DNA of 64,000 nucleotides from assembly GCF_016808095.1 (NCBI RefSeq), contig NC_068974.1, forward strand, positions 5,146,001 through 5,210,000, in the 5' to 3' direction. Source of the stretch: Vigna angularis (taxonomy: Eukaryota > Streptophyta > Magnoliopsida > Fabales > Fabaceae). The position numbers and the translations under genes were made by a program. The notes under the pieces are model-generated. The model was not told the DNA's origin, did no database searches, and was given only the letters and a program-made list of their open reading frames with translations. Shown here piece after piece: positions 29,511 to 40,739 of the stretch. Each line of letters opens with the position of its first letter. Position 1 is the first letter of the stretch.

Positions 29511-29997
29511 AAAAGCTGACATAATCACGAACAATATTTCCTGAGGCGTGTAGATTCATTGTCCTTAAGGACTTATCCGTGGTGTATTGTGCAAGTCACC
29601 CAAGATACAACAGGAACTTCCCAGAATATTTCTGAGGATCTCAGAACTAGCAAGGATCTCTAAAAAGAGTATAAAATAAACCCAAAATATTTTAGAAGAG
29701 AAAAAGAAGATGAAAGTAAGAAGAGAGGAGAATGAGAAAACTGATTTTTTGTGTGTCTTGGAATGGAGGAAGAGCTCTCTATTTATAGAGCTAGGGGAGA
29801 ATAAAATCATTAAAGGCAATAAATATTTTAACGTTGGAACACTTAAACATTTTGATTGTTGCTCTTAAAAAGTTTGAACGTTGCACCTCTTTAAAACAAT
29901 TAACGTTGCTAACTAATAAATATTATTAATGTTCTAAAATTTCCAAAGCCAACGTTAAGAATTTACTTTTGCAATATAATATTAATATATTACAACA
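29508..29997 (-). repeat. 5' LTR of the copia element, truncated at its inner edge
   Basis: The outer edge is intact (ATTACAACA at 29997 on the plus strand). The inner edge lacks the final bases present in the other LTR and runs straight into reverse transcriptase sequence at about 29507. Confidence 0.85.
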
Positions 29998-30002
29998 GTT
30001 AA

Positions 30003-31929
30003 AACAATTAACATGACTCACATGATGCATACAATCACCTTCATGACACACACACCAAAAAAATGAGACATGCACTCACATATAGTTTCTCAAACATAGG
30101 CATTGAAGATTATCTCCCCTTACCTCTACTCAAAGTTGTTAGATATATTATCTTTATTTTATATTTATCTTTTATATTTTATATGAACTCAACTACCCTA
30201 GCCCAAGCCATGGACCAAACAAGCCTAGCAACGCAGAAAATGGGAATTAACAGGGTTTGAATAAGGGGTCTTCACGCATGAAGTCTTGGACCAGCGCTCC
30301 CACCACTAGGTGTAAGACGCGAGAAAAATGTAGTAATTAGGGAATAAAGCGGTTTTGAGACTTGAGTATTATTGTTTTGTAATTGGTGTTTCATGTCTAG
30401 ATGTTTCTTAGAATTGTAATTGTTATGTTAATTATTTTTGTGTGTGATATTACCAATATGATGTGTTGGTTTGTTGGTAGGAATGTTGTTTAGGATGAAA
30501 TGAATGTGAGTTCAATGCCTAAGGAAGAATGTTTAGGAGAAACTTATATGTTAATTGTAATTTTTGGCCTAGGGGAAAAATAGTCTTTTTACCTTCATTA
30601 AGTGGTGCAGAAATCAAGTTAGGGGATGTAGAAGTAAAGGTATACAAAATAAAATAAATCTAAAAATGAAAAAGGGGATTTACGTGGAGGGTTATAATAT
30701 TTAGTAGTTATTGATATTTTAAAAAGTGGTTGAGAGAAAATAAGAGAGGAAATCTTGGTGGTTTTCTAGATTAAGTGAGAGATCTTATTTTAACAAAAAA
30801 GATAGAGATAGAGTGGAAGAAGATAAAAAGGAGTAGAGTAAAAAGGGTCTGCACATTTGATGGAAACCCATTTTGGGAATTTCATTCAAAGGAGTACCAA
30901 CTTAAGTTAAGGCTAAGAAAGGGAAGCTGAAGAATACTTTTAAAAGCTCTTTCTTGATTTTCTTTCTAAGTCATAGAAGGATTGTCTTTAATATGTTTAT
31001 ATGTTATTTTGTAGGATTTAATAAAGGTAAGAAGTCATGGAACAACCAGCAAAGGAGCTTAATTAGCCAAGGAAAGCAAATGAGGCAAAGTTAGGAAGAA
31101 ATAGGTTGAATTCCGGATTGTGAGCTTACCTTCCGAATTAGAATTTTGAAGAAAAATGGCTTCCAAATTAGAAATTTTCCTAGCTGAAACCCTCTTAAGC
31201 CTGTCGAGCCGCACGAGTGGCATTTTACATGTGAAGAAGTGATTGTCCATGTGAGTAGGCCTAGTTCATGTGCAACGACAACTAACCTCTCCAATTGGTT
31301 TCTTTTGAATTTTTAGAGGGAAAAATGATAAGAATTTGAGGCTTCCTCCAAGTTATAAATATATGTGCTTGGTCATTGTAATTTCTCACTTTTTGGATGT
31401 AATGAATTGCTACAAAATTGTTTGCTTAGCTTCTTATATCCCTAAGTCACCTCTGAATTTCGAATTCAGCTACTACCCTCTAGCTTGCTTCCTTAGTAGG
31501 AAGGCTTTCTAAGCTTGAACGCTCCAAACACCACCATTTCCTTCATTCACACTTTCATCAAATACCTTCCATGCACCAACTGCCATTGCTTAAATTTCTA
31601 TTCCGCTGCACTCTATGGTTGGAGGAAGTTGTTCTCGCATGTTGCCTGAACGTGCTTCCATCAACATTGTTACCCTAATTCTAAACAAGAAAAAGAAAGA
31701 GATAAGGGAGAGAAGAGACATGTTCTAGGAGAAAAGAGGAAAAGCTACGAAAAACCTTGGTGCAAGGGAGGATTCGTGGTGTTTTTAGAGTATAGATAAA
31801 GCCCTAGTATTGGCCAAGGTATGGAGAAGCGTACCTTTATTTTCTTGTTTTTGCATGTTATATGTTCTTGATTATCTTGATTAATAATCCTTGTTTTGAT
31901 GCATGTGTACATGATTTTGGTTATAGTCA
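30003..31929. other. Repeat-derived intergenic DNA, no gene
   Basis: The first 300 bp resume the C-rich repeat interrupted by the copia insertion (AATTAACATGACTCACATGA and onward, to GTCTTCACGCATGAAGTC near 30270). No convincing coding frame follows. A TATAAATATATGTG box and a long 5' UTR-like stretch at 31350-31640 could be an LTR promoter, but no partner LTR was found. Confidence 0.35.
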
Positions 31930-33240
31930 TCTGTAGTTATTGTTGGGTAAGGGTTTGTGTATGCATGGAGATACAGTTTATGTAATATTTGTGTTGGATT
32001 TTCCCTATGAAAGTATGTATAGTTTTGTCGGGTTTTCCCATAATAGGTATTGATGCTAAGAGGTAACAAAGCTATAATGCTTGAGAGTTTAATCATACAA
32101 TTATATATGTTATAAAGATGGTATGATAATCATATGTAGAATATTGGGTTTTTTTGGGTTATAATCTGCATAATGATGGGTTTTGTATGATTCAAGTGAT
32201 GTAATGAATGTATTAGGGTTTGTTCATAAGGGTATCTGAGGTCTGAATACATGCATGATGTGTTGGGTATGTTTTTTCGTGATCTATGGTTGATGTATGT
32301 GTCTTTTGAACACTTGAATTCTATCCATGATTTTTTTTGATTCGGTAATAATCGATTATCATTAGTCATAATCTATTATTTGCGCATTGGTTTTGAGTAT
32401 GGTTTCGGGAATAATCAATTATCTGGGATGATAATCAATTATCCCTTCATATGTGAGGAATATGAAAATTTGTTGTTAGAACCATTGAGATAATCCATTA
32501 TCTTAATTGATAATCGATTATCACAGGGTATTTTTGAGTAATTATGAACGTTTCAAGAATAATCGATTATCACTTATGATAATCGATTATCCTAATGTAT
32601 TTTTACTGGAAAAGTACATTTTGATGAAGAATGGACGTCGATGAAGCTTAAGGAGTTGTAGAACGTGTATAATCAGAGAATGAGATTAGTGGTTATGATT
32701 AGGGTCAGTTTGAACCTATGGTTGAGATTGAAGCATGAGTAAGTGTTGGGGTGTACCTAAGTATGTGGTTGATAAACATGAGAGTGGAGGATAAGTCTAT
32801 TAGCTATACCTAGTAAATCTTAGTTCTATTTATAGATAGGTGTTTCCTTTTGCCTTGTATGCATGGAAAGGGTTGTTCGGGTATTGAACTTCCTTGTGTG
32901 GGGGTGATGGTGTTTTCCTTGTCCTTGTGTGACAGGAAGGCATGTTCCTTAGCTGGATTGTGGGACTACTCGAACATATCTATATGAAAGGCTATAGAAT
33001 GGGTTGCGGGACCGGCTACAGTCGGTGAGGTAGGGTACAAGAGTGGGACTGATTCTTTCCACCAAGCTATTATGGTATTTGAGGAGGCTAATAATAGGGT
33101 TAATCATGATGAAGGTACACATGTTGCTGATTATCGTGATGAGGGCATATCAGGGGAGTACTATGATGGTAGTAATGGTATCAAGTGGTATAGTTAGCAT
33201 AGGTGTTACTAAGAGGATAGACTGTTAGTCTAGGTGTGTG
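31930..33240. repeat. Dispersed repeat, copy 1, rich in GATAATCGATTATC
   Basis: This block is similar throughout to a second copy split across 46980-47376, 48288-48563 and 57691-58660. Shared landmarks are TAGTTATTGTTGGGTAAG (31930), ATGCATGATGTGTTGGGTAT (32253), the palindrome cluster (32335-32600) and GTCGGTGAGGTAGGGTACA (33023). No protein is recognised. It is probably the LTR or untranslated part of a gypsy-type element. Confidence 0.65.
32335..32600. repeat. Cluster of ATAATCGATTAT palindromes
   Basis: About eight exact or one-mismatch copies of (G)ATAATCGATTATC lie within 260 bp, at about 32348, 32370, 32411, 32430, 32490, 32508, 32562 and 32578. They often occur in close pairs. The second repeat copy has a weaker cluster at 58040-58180. 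Confidence 0.8.
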
Positions 33241-33244
33241 ATGT

Positions 33245-34700
33245 TCATGATGATCGATGATGGAATGGAGGATCCATCGCCCACAAATCCTCCTGTGATG
33301 GTGATAATATGTCTACGTAGCAGTCATTCTCCACTTCGACTTCGACTTTGACTTCGACTTCGGCTTCGGCTTCTCCTTCTCTCTTGTCACGGTCGGTCGT
33401 CCCCTCCATAGTGAAGGTGTCCCCGATATTCTCTCTTGCCTGGACTCCTCTATCGCAGAATTCCCTCATGTCTTTCGTGTTTGACATATTTCTTGAGTTG
33501 TCCCGCCCGGATCAATTCTTTGATTTTATCTCTAAGGGTAACACACTCTTCAGTGGTGTGGCCCATATTTTTGTGATAGAGGCAATGCTTATTAATTACC
33601 ATTCGCCCCCGAAGGGGTCAACCGCCTCTTTGGCATCGACATCAGCTAGACATTCAAAGCCTCTTGTAGTATCTTCGCCCGGGCGAGCATTTAAGGGAGT
33701 ATATTGTTGGAAACGCGGCTCCTAGGATAATTCCTTTGGCTGCGATCCTCCCGATTTCTCGACGGGATAGCCAAATTTCTTCCCCTCCTTCTTCTCCCTT
33801 ATTGTCTCTTGACTCTGCTTTTTCCTGTACTCCTACATCTCCTCCACCTGTATGTCCTCAATCGCCCGCTCCCTTAACTCCTGCATCATCTTCGGTGGCC
33901 TACGACACAGACTGCTAGCGAAAGGCCCATGCTTAAGGGCGATCACCACGTGCTGAAGGGAAAACTTAGGGTTGAGACCCTTGATCTGCCATATGATTTT
34001 CTAATAATGGTCCATGAAAGTCTTCAAGGACTCTTCCTTCTCTTGTTTTAGGCTCATTAACACCAAGGAAGTTAGGTCATGCGCTCGACTTCCCACAAAT
34101 TGTTGTTCGAACATACGCCTGTTGCTGGAGAAATTCTCCACCAAGTTAGGTGGAAGGGAGTTAAACTACTCCAAAGTTTCTCCTTCCAAGGACAAGGAGA
34201 AGGCACGACACCAAATGACGTCATTAGCGGTGTGAAACGCCATCCAATTGACAAACATCTTCAAGTGTTCCTCTAGGTTGGTCGTGCCGTCATACATTTT
34301 GAAATTACAGAGAACGAACCGCTCTCATATATGGGCCTCCATGATAGCGGGGACGAACGACAATATGTCGGTCGTGTGCTCTGTCTTCACTGTGTAATGC
34401 TTCTTGCTAGCTGTAGTACTTTCCTCCTGAATGGTTCTCGTTCCACTTTCCCTGACTTTAATGGAGGTAACCTGATTCATCCTTCCCGGTCCAGAATGTT
34501 GCACTGTCTACTCTGCCCGAACAGTTATGTCTTCATCAATGGCCTTTGGCAGCCTTGGTTTCATTTTCAGCCCTCAAGGCAGTCAGTTCTCCCTCGTATC
34601 GTTGTTTCATTTCCAACATTTGTTGTTGTAGTGTGTTGATCATCTCAGTCAGGTTCTCTAAACTCTTGTTTCTCGTGGTCACCATTGGATCTTCTTTTGA
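33245..34700 (-). pseudogene. Ty3/gypsy gag remnant, Tat/Ogre-like
   Basis: Minus strand. From the right: a coiled-coil gag leader (SLENLTEMINTLQQQMLEMK, then RYEGELTALRAENETKAAKG, about 34660-34540), a degraded capsid, then a zinc-knuckle-like block (CLYHKNMGHTTEECVTLRDK followed by IKELIRAGQLKKYV, about 33600-33490). That motif is typical of the Tat group. Multiple stops interrupt the capsid. Protease and polymerase are absent. A hexanucleotide CTTCGA/CTTCGG tandem (33330-33375) encodes a charged repeat in the same region. Confidence 0.75.
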
Positions 34701-34946
34701 ATCACTCGATCTCACGGTGGGTACTAAAATGTTTCGGATGTAGTTTACAATGCAGTCGATTAATAAACCATATTTGTCTTGGTTGGATAGTGCGTAGTGT
34801 TGTTGATTGTGATATACTGATACCGATCATAGATGGTCTCATCCGATCATTCTCAAAACCATACAATACAATATATATTTGTGCACTTTTTTCAATTTTT
34901 TATTTATTAGCGTTTTTCTTTTTTCGTGTTTTTCCACTTACTTTTA

Positions 34947-35375
34947 GGGGTGGGCAAATAGAACTGAACTGCACTGTACTACTAAAATCTGTACTGAACT
35001 AAAAACTAATTTGTCTAAACTGAACTGAGCTGTAAAACAGTTCAGACAAACTGAACTGAATTGTTTTTTGTTTTATCAAACTGGACTGGACTGAACTGAA
35101 CTATACTAAATTGTACTAAACTACAATATATACTAAATTGAACTACTAACTATACTAATTTTAAATTGAATTGTACTAGTTTTTAAACTAAATTGTACTA
35201 GTTTTTAAACTGAATAGTATAACAATACATGTTCTTTTTAATTGAAATTTATTTTAATATTTATTTTATTTTATTCATAAGTGTCATACAAATTAACTTT
35301 TTAATTATTTGATATTATTATTTTCTATTTTATTTATATTTCTTTTATTATTATATGTGTATGGAAATTATTTTA

Positions 35376-35406
<31 letters not shown>

Positions 35407-36552
35407 ATTTTTTTATTTATATTTATTTTGTCATGAATATTATTTTACTTTTATATTTATTTTTTTAATTTTTTATTTATATTTTTTAGTTTTATATGTG
35501 TATATAATTTATTTTATCTTTTTATCTACTTATTTTATTTTAAATTTTTTATTTATATTTATTTTGTTGCCTCATAAAATTGTTTTATTAATCAATTATT
35601 TATTATTTATATTTTATTATGTAAAAATTAAACAAATATTTATTAATTATTATAATATAATAAAAGATGATACTAGAGAAAAGTTACGCTTAATAAACGT
35701 TTGTTAATTTTTTTGTTGTTTGATATTTCTATAATATTAATTATTTTTGCTATATTACTATTTTTTTATGATATTTCATTATATAGTCATTTAATAAAAT
35801 TTAACGTTAAAAAATATATTTTAGTTTTAGTATGTAAAATACTGTCATTTAAAAATAGTAATATTGATATTTATTTTAAAGTAAGTTGATTTTTAAAATA
35901 AATAGTTATTTTAGTGTGTGAGCTTACACACATTTTAATATCATTAAAAGTTTTTTTAACATATTTTTACATATTTAATAATATGTTAAAGAATATAATA
36001 TATTTAAAGTATTATTTCTTTTATATAGTCTTTTTTTTCTTTTATAATTTCTATTACTTGATCATTTAATAAAATTAAATTTTAAAAAAAAATTACTTTT
36101 ATTACTTAAAATAATATTATTTAAAAAGTAATATATGTTTATTGATAAAAAAAAATATAAAAATTTGTGATAAAAAAATTTTTTCTTAAAAAATTCATTA
36201 TAAAAAATTCATTATTAATTTTTTATGTGAACGGTTTCTTTTATTAATATTTTATTATTAAATAACGTTTTCTTGGCAAGACGAAGCAGTTGAACGGAAA
36301 CTAGAGAAGAGAAAAGAATAAATAACGTTTTCTTGGCAAGACGAAGCAGTTGAACGAAAACTAGAGAAGAGAAAAGAGTAGATACAGTTCTCACATTTAA
36401 CTTAACCGAAACTGTTATAAGTTCAGTTTTTAAAAACTAAACCATAAAATAATATACTGAACTTTTAGTGAAAGTGGATTAATTTTTTTTAAGTATAATA
36501 TAGTATAGTTAACTATAGTACATTATAGATCAGTTATTTTTGTTCAACCCTT
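34947..36552. mobile_element. Probable non-autonomous hAT-like element, 1606 bp
   Basis: The left end is GGGGTGGGCAAATAGAACTG. The right end, complemented, is AAGGGTTGAACAAAAATAAC, a decayed inverted match. The flanking octamers TACTTTTA (34939-34946) and TACTTTCA (36553-36560) differ by one base and fit an 8-bp hAT target duplication. Subterminal AACTGAAC-type repeats on the left (34970-35110) have complements on the right (AGTTCAGTTTTT, 36420). The interior is very AT-rich and has no transposase. Confidence 0.5.
36261..36380. repeat. 60-bp tandem duplication inside the hAT-like element
   Basis: Two adjacent 60-bp copies beginning AATAACGTTTTCTTGGCAAG at 36261 and 36321 differ at only two positions. 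Confidence 0.9.
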
Positions 36553-36990
36553 TACTTTCACCTTGATCTAAAGAACGTGTCAAAATGTCAGCTAAGGCTT
36601 GGCTTGATAGAATGAAATGTCCAAGTTAATTTTTTAATGGTTCTTTTTTTAACTGTTTATGAATTTTTAAATATTTATTGATAGATTTAATTAAAGCACT
36701 TACCTAATAATTTTTATTTAATAAATTCATAATAAAAAACCGTTTCAACTTATAATTAAAACATGGTTATAATATTTAATAATTACTTATATATTATTTT
36801 AACAATTTCAAAACTATTTAAAAGAGAAAATAATACTTTGATGATAAAATTGGAAATTTATCATCTAATTATTTCTTTCACCAAAAAAATTTCAAAGATA
36901 ACAAAGATTAGTCCAATACTTTGTGTGGCTAATTTATTTGCAATGATGACTAAAACAAAAACATTATAAAACCTTGACAAGCTTTTGCCA

Positions 36991-36993
<3 letters not shown>

Positions 36994-37056
<63 letters not shown>
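36994..37056. repeat. (AT)n microsatellite upstream of the TBL gene
   Basis: About 31 AT dinucleotides end some 137 bp before the TBL start codon, within the likely promoter or 5' UTR. Length variation here could affect expression; that is inference. Confidence 0.9.
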
Positions 37057-37060
<4 letters not shown>

Positions 37061-37192
37061 CTTTAAAAAGTCAATATTTGTTATTTTGAATCTTATTATT
37101 CTCCTCAATGGAAGCTTCTCTCTCCTTAGAGGAACTCCCGTGTATACAAATGGCACACAAACATGGTGCGAAAATGCCAATGACAATTTCAA

Positions 37193-38992
37193 ATGGCATT
37201 CTATTTCCGGTTGTGTGCTCTGGTTTTTGCTGTTCTATTGTCAGTGGCATCTCCACTATACCTTGTTCAAGCCAATGCTTGTGATTTTTCTCTCGGAAAT
37301 TGGGTTGTTGATGACTCCCACTACCCTCTCTATGATGCCTCAAGAGATTGCCCCTTCATCGTTCGGGGATTCAATTGCCTCAGAAATGGTAGACCTGATC
37401 AAGATTACCTCAAGTATAGATGGAAACCCTCTGGGTGTGATCTTCCCCGGTAAAGTTTTCACTTTTACATTTCACTTTTTATACATTTGTTGCATGTTTT
37501 CGTTCCAAGCTTCACATGTAATTTTTCGGCTCTTCGATATACTTTTCAGAAGTTAATGATTATAACTTTCATATACATACATATGTATGTATATGTCTAT
37601 GTAAAGGTGTACCTGAAATATATTTTTCCATCTTGAGCATGTCTTCAAACACACTTATAGATTTCATTTTCAATATCTTTGTTCATTCACTAGTGCACGT
37701 ACAATCTCTGAGATTTTGTTCTTTAATTGACTCAAATGAGTATCCATGTATTATTAACTTGAGGTAATGATTAAGGTTTTGTTATTGTTGACAAGTGGTG
37801 TTGTGTTGTTAGCAGATTTGATGGGGTGAATTTCTTGGAGAGATACAAAGGTAAGAAGATAATGTTTGTTGGGGACTCCATAAGCAACAACATGTGGCAA
37901 TCATTAACTTGTTTGCTTCACAATGCTGTCCCAGAATCAAGTTATGCCTTATCAACACCCACAAAGTATCTCTCTGTATTCACAATTCCGGTAGTTTTCA
38001 TCATTTCAATTTTGATCAAAGGGAAATTTTGAGCTGTGTGAGATTACTAGTATTAACTTTGTGTACTTGTCTTGGATCATATGATAGGAATTTGATGTTT
38101 CAATTGTGTGGTTGAAAAATGGGTTCCTAGTGGATGTGGTTCATGACAAAGAAAAGGGCAGGATTGTGAAACTGGACTCCATTAAATCTGGGTACATGTG
38201 GAAAGGAGATGTATTGATTTTCAATACCTATCATTGGTGGACCCACTTGAATGAGTCTGAAACGTAATGAAGTTTTTGAACTATGTTTTCTGCATAATTT
38301 GGTTGAAGGATATGTTAATCAGTGATGTTAAATGGCTAATAATGATGCATTCATGTTATGTTTAAACAGGGTTCAATTTCAAGTAGGCAATGAAACAATA
38401 AAGAACATGGATCCCATGGAAGCTTACAAGATTGGGTTAACAACTTGGTCTAAATGGATCGATGCTAACATTGATCCCTCGATGACAAAAGTTTTGTTCC
38501 AAGGAATTGCTGCATCCCATTTTGAGTAAGTCTAATTGTTCATTCCATTTAAGCTAAAATTCACATAAGAACTCTAGATAACAAATTAAATAACAAGGGC
38601 GAGTTGAAAGTATAGGAACATCATTTGTCCAAAGAAGCTAAAATGAAGACATGTTTTGAATAATGAGGACATCATTTGTCCAAAGTTGTAGTGGAAGATT
38701 CATGTTTTGTTGTGAATTGTGAAGGGGAAAGGGGTGTCTGAAAGAAAGTGAGCCAGCAGAAGGAGCACAGCCACCTTATCCTGGTGTAGAAATTGTGAGG
38801 AATGTTTTGAGCAGTATGTCATATCCTGTGTATTTGCTTGACATTACATTTCTGACACAGCTGAGAATAGATGGCCATCCTTCTATATATACAGGCAAAG
38901 GCACCTCTTATGTGGACTGTAGTCACTGGTGTCTAGCTGGTGCACCTGATGCTTGGAATGAAATTTTGTATGCTGTTCTGCTTGGACTTTAA
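37193..38992 (+). CDS. Trichome birefringence-like protein (TBL38-like), wall polysaccharide O-acetyltransferase family
   Basis: Five exons: 37193-37449, 37816-37990, 38088-38263, 38370-38525 and 38725-38992. All introns are GT-AG, the phases join, and the product is 343 aa. An N-terminal signal anchor (LCALVFAVLLSVASPLYLV) precedes the TBL/PMR5N domain (CDFSLGNWVVDDSHYPLYDA, GFNCLRNGRPDQDYLKYRWK). The GDSL-like motif is FVGDSISNNMWQSL. NTYHWWTH and the C-terminal DxxH motif in DCSHWCLAGAPDAWNE complete the esterase-like catalytic set. The family acts in the Golgi, adding acetyl groups to xylan, mannan, pectin or xyloglucan. The substrate here is unknown. The length is a little short of typical TBLs because the N-terminal linker is brief. 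The ATG at 37193 gives the anchor. The gene looks intact. Confidence 0.9.
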
Positions 38993-39730
38993 CATTTTTC
39001 ATGACTTTTCTCTCTGCTTTTTCATCTTTTCTTAGCAAATAGGACTGAACTTGGATAAAACTTCCACTTTGCCTTTATATGTGTTTGTTATTTTAGAACA
39101 AAAAGTTTAGTCTTGTTTTTGCTTTATTTTGAAGATTAATATAGCATTCATAGTTGCACTATATAATTAGCTTTGTTTTTATTCATTTGTATATATATAT
39201 TTATATATATATAGAGAGAGAGAGGAGAAAACTTATATTGGATGTTGACTAATTGGACTACAATGAATATCTGGGTTATAATATAATTACAAGATAATTT
39301 AGATCTCAACTTTCTGAAAAAAAAAATAGTTTGAAACATGTCTTTCGCAAAGGTAAATTGAAGTTCAACTTGAGAAAGCATACATGTCTTAGCTCTTTAA
39401 TGATTAGACTTAAAAAAGGATGGATATTAATCATTTAAGGTTTATAAATAAATTTACACTATCAAAACAAGAAGATCGAGTAAATGATATAAGTTTCTTA
39501 GACCTTTTTGCCATGGAATTAAGCTATGAACCTTTCAAATAAAGGAAAGATACCTATATGAAACTTTGGCTTCCCAAGTATAATATTGTTAGGATTGATA
39601 TTGTCCTCCAATCATATTTAGACTCTTACCTTAAATATATACTATACACTTAATAATATATTATAATATCACTTTTTATCTTTATTTTCATCTAATTTGT
39701 TTAATGAGGTGTTTTTTGTAATGTTCATTT
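38993..39730. other. 3' flank of the TBL gene
   Basis: Probable 3' UTR and intergenic DNA. A short TATATATATTTATATATATATAG and (AG)n run lies at 39190-39223. No gene seen. Confidence 0.35.
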
Positions 39731-39739
39731 TTGTGTTAA

Positions 39740-40735
39740 TTTTCGTAATTTATGTTCAATTGAGTCATTTTTCATAATGTCGTCAAAATCGTTAAGCAGA
39801 TGAACTGTTTGCATCACATGTCAGTGACTTTTTTTAATTTTTAAAATTTTTTATTAGTTTAAAAAAAAAATCTTAGTTTAAAAAAGATGTTCACGTGACA
39901 AGTAGTGTCAATGTTAGATGTTAAGTCACTATTACGTGTCAATATCTTATATTTAATTTAGTCTCAATTTTCGTTAATTTTATTCAATTTAGTCTTATTT
40001 TTTTGTTAATTTTACTCAATTGAATTTCAATTTTGTCTTTCTCTAAATTGATATTAAATTTAATTTTTATTAAAATTCACATTTTTTAAATTTTTTTTTA
40101 TTTTTAAACTAACTCTAACTATATTATTATTGGAATATAATTATTAGATTTATGTTTGATTTTTTTCTACATGTAAAAATTAGGGTTAGAATTTCTTTAA
40201 ATATAATGAAGAATTCTTCTAATTTTAAAAATAATAAAGAACTTTCATTCCAATTTTAAAAATAAATTAGAATTTTTCTTTTAATTTTAGAAATAAATTG
40301 GATTTTTTTTAATTTTAAAAATAATGAAGAATTTTCCTTCTAATTTTAAAAATAATGAAGAATTATCCTTCTAATTTTAAAAATAATGAAAACAAATTCT
40401 TTTAATTTTAAAAAAAAATGAAAACAAATTCTTTTAATTTTAAAAATAATGAAGAAATTTTTATATAATTTTAAAAATAATGCAAAATTTTCCTTTTTAA
40501 AGTTTAAAATTAGGATTGAATTGAACAAAATTAACATAACTTTAAACCAACTTGAAAAAAAAACAATGAAAATTGGGATTAAATTAAATATAAGACACGT
40601 GACACTAACCGATTAAACACATGATACTGACATTATCACATGACATACTATTGATTTGACATGTGGATAACTTTTTTTAAAATTAAGAAAATTTTTAAAA
40701 CAATTAAAAAAAGACATGTGACGTACACGTTTCAT
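39740..40735. mobile_element. Foldback/MITE-like element with long inverted arms
   Basis: The left arm (about 39790-40000) contains CATCACATGTCAGTGAC, ATTACGTGTCAATATCTTAT and ATTTAATTTAGTCTCAATTT. The complement of the right arm (about 40540-40735) contains CGTCACATGTC, GTGTCACGTGTCTTATATTT and AATTTAATCCCAATTTTCAT. The arms are about 200 bp and imperfect. Length and arm structure fit a MULE-like or foldback non-autonomous element. The termini and target duplication were not resolved. The centre holds a minisatellite. Confidence 0.5.
40200..40500. repeat. Minisatellite, about 30-40 bp units
   Basis: Units of the form TCCTTCTAATTTTAAAAATAATGAAGAA recur about eight times with small changes (spellings AATAATGAAGAATTTTC, AATAATGAAAACAAATTC). 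It lies between the arms of the foldback element. Confidence 0.75.
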
Positions 40736-40739
40736 CTCC

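Larger units (their letters stand above)
27488..29997 (-). mobile_element. Ty1/copia retrotransposon, internally deleted, both LTRs present
   Basis: The two LTRs are direct repeats at 27488-27991 and 29508-29997, more than 95% alike by eye. On the minus strand they begin TGTTGTA and the intact copy ends TACAACA. The flanking GTTAA at 27483-27487 and 29998-30002 is a perfect 5-bp target duplication. A polypurine tract (ATGTGGGGGAT on the minus strand, 27992-28002) adjoins the 3' LTR. The interior holds only the end of reverse transcriptase and RNase H. The right LTR joins reverse transcriptase sequence directly, so a deletion removed the primer-binding site, gag, protease, integrase and the last few bases of the 5' LTR. 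Confidence 0.9.

Noticed and set aside
32335..32600. CRISPR-like array of ATAATCGATTATC repeats
   Set aside because: Units are short palindromes with irregular spacing in a plant retroelement-type repeat; no CRISPR context exists in a nuclear plant genome.
33245..33725. A host gene encoding an acidic repeat protein (EVEVEVKVEVE)
   Set aside because: The run comes from a CTTCGA/CTTCGG tandem overlapping a gypsy gag zinc-knuckle region in another frame.
35309..35707. A 132-codon plus-strand frame made largely of Phe, Ile, Leu and Tyr
   Set aside because: It arises from T-rich TTTATTTATATTTT sequence inside the hAT-like element; composition is that of AT-rich DNA, not a membrane protein.
36950..37343. 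Frames running through the AT microsatellite on both strands
   Set aside because: They consist of alternating Ile/Tyr from the dinucleotide run and overlap the real TBL start in other frames.
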